6,697 nt of DNA, taken from the NCBI GenBank assembly GCA_028707415.1, contig JAQWBC010000054.1:1-6697 (forward strand), read 5' to 3'. Origin of the DNA: Candidatus Izemoplasmatales bacterium (lineage in GTDB: Bacteria > Bacillota_I > Bacilli_A > Izemoplasmatales > Hujiaoplasmataceae). The notes under the pieces were generated by a model that searched no databases, was not told the origin of the DNA, and saw only the letters and a list, made by a program, of their open reading frames with translations. Positions 5,883-6,697 of this stretch are shown one piece after another (the stretch's first letter is position 1; every line of letters begins with the position of its first letter). The position numbers and the translations under genes were made by a program.

Positions 5883-6697
5883 TTATTTTCCTGTTTGCAT
5901 TAAGTATTTATAAAATTTAACCGCTTCCGCAACGCTCTCAATCTTTATCGATTCATTGATTCCGTGCATCTTTTTTAAATCGGCGTTATTAACGCGGATC
6001 GGCGAAAACCGAATCGGAGCATCGCATACTTCCGAGTAATGACGAGCATCAGTTCCTCCCATGATTACATATGGAGAAATCAAGACATCGGGATAATTTT
6101 CCTTAATGGCCTGGACAAGAAAACGATAAGCGTCACTCTCAGTATTAACAATTGGCGATGCATCACGACCATTCAAAAATTCACACTCTAAATCATATTT
6201 AGCTGCGATTTTACTGATTACTGCCAGCGTTGATTCGATATTTTGAATCGGATGGGTTCGCATATTGACAATAAGATATGCCTCTGCTGGAATAACATTA
6301 GCCGCGTCTGAACCTTTGGCTTGGGTAAAAGCAATCGTCGTGGACAGCATGGCGCGCCCATAACTGTTTATTTTGGGTAACAGCATTGTCAAAAGCGGTT
6401 TAAATATCCACATATTACCAAACAATAGTCGATATAGAAAATTCATTGATGAAGAGGCGGTAACAAACATGTCTTCGACTTCTTTAATCATTTTTGTTTT
6501 TAAGGGAAAGTGTTTGTCGATATCAACTACAAATCGAGAAAGACGAACAAGCGGGGTATTAGCAGGAGGAGTACTTGAGTGACCCCCGTGAGATTTAGCT
6601 TTTACTTTGAGATCGACATAACCTTTTTCAATCACCCCAAGTAAGGCCATAGGGCGCTTTACCGATGGTAAAACGCCATCAACAATGGCTCCGCCTT
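5883..6697 (-). CDS. M20-family metallopeptidase (carboxypeptidase/amidohydrolase), N-terminus beyond window
   Basis: The frame is open from the right edge to a TAA at 5883, giving 270 C-terminal residues beginning GGAIVDGVLP. In this family the metal ligand and catalytic acidic residues stand just before that Gly-Gly, so the window cuts in right after the active site; the internal ATG at 6650 is not the start. Residues ~25-170 match the M20 dimerisation domain, with the conserved GGHSS-x-P at ~37-43. A TQAKGSDAANVIPAEA stretch follows, with the typical NVIP turn. The catalytic domain then resumes with GGTDARHY and MHGINE near the end, whose histidine is the expected metal ligand. The layout resembles the carboxypeptidase S/PM20D1-like branch, which hydrolyses peptides or N-acyl amino acids. 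It lies 31 bases upstream of the cupin gene, probably co-transcribed. The substrate is unknown. No signal can be judged without the N-terminus. Confidence 0.92.
   Translation of the reverse strand, partial: GGAIVDGVLPSVKRPMALLGVIEKGYVDLKVKAKSHGGHSSTPPANTPLVRLSRFVVDIDKHFPLKTKMIKEVEDMFVTASSSMNFLYRLLFGNMWIFKPLLTMLLPKINSYGRAMLSTTIAFTQAKGSDAANVIPAEAYLIVNMRTHPIQNIESTLAVISKIAAKYDLECEFLNGRDASPIVNTESDAYRFLVQAIKENYPDVLISPYVIMGGTDARHYSEVCDAPIRFSPIRVNNADLKKMHGINESIKIESVAEAVKFYKYLMQTGK

Noticed and set aside
5678..5920. Plus-strand 80-codon frame
   Set aside because: It is antisense to the cupin and peptidase genes, and its hydrophobic C-terminus is only the complement of an A-rich ribosome-site region.
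1..6697. UGA recoding as tryptophan, considered because the low G+C suggested a Mollicutes relative
   Set aside because: The tryptophans I checked use TGG, and the conserved domains read through under the standard code without internal UGA.

Overview
This is an AT-rich bacterial segment in which every supported gene lies on the minus strand, so transcription runs from the right edge to the left. Low G+C, GGAGG-type ribosome binding sites, U-tract terminators and the gene families point to an anaerobic low-G+C Firmicute or a related Mollicutes-like lineage. TGG encodes the tryptophans I checked, and all visible genes end in TAA or TAG. The genus cannot be read from this sequence.

Right part (6697 to 5439): the C-terminal 270 residues of an M20-family metallopeptidase run in from the right edge. 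A small single-domain cupin follows 31 bases downstream, and a hairpin plus U-tract terminator closes the unit. Middle (5364 to 4249): an auxin efflux carrier (AEC)-type permease with its own -10 box and terminator is broken by one apparent missing base near 4665/4666. Restoring one base gives a continuous protein of 327 residues.

Left part (4225 to 1): this is a corrinoid-dependent methyl-transfer module. A three-gene operon encodes a DUF2284 cysteine-rich metal-binding protein, a compact RACo-type ferredoxin/ASKHA activator of corrinoid proteins, and an AraC-family regulator with a PocR sensory domain; gaps between genes are 2 and 20 bases. A terminator separates it from a second unit whose first gene encodes a corrinoid (B12-binding) protein carrying DxHxxG; it is cut by the left edge. 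The likely logic is that the corrinoid protein carries a methyl group from a methylated substrate, via a methyltransferase probably encoded beyond the left edge. RACo would use ATP-driven reduction to rescue inactive Co(II), DUF2284 would be an accessory metal protein, and the PocR-AraC protein would sense a small molecule and control the genes. The substrate is unknown.

The two notable non-coding regions are the leader ahead of the DUF2284 operon (repeated short elements at 22- and 32-base spacing and a 16-base perfect palindrome) and the region ahead of the corrinoid gene (a -10 box and a 14-base perfect palindrome). I found no RNA genes, insertion sequences or CRISPR arrays. I see no wholly new system; the most open question is the DUF2284/RACo pairing.
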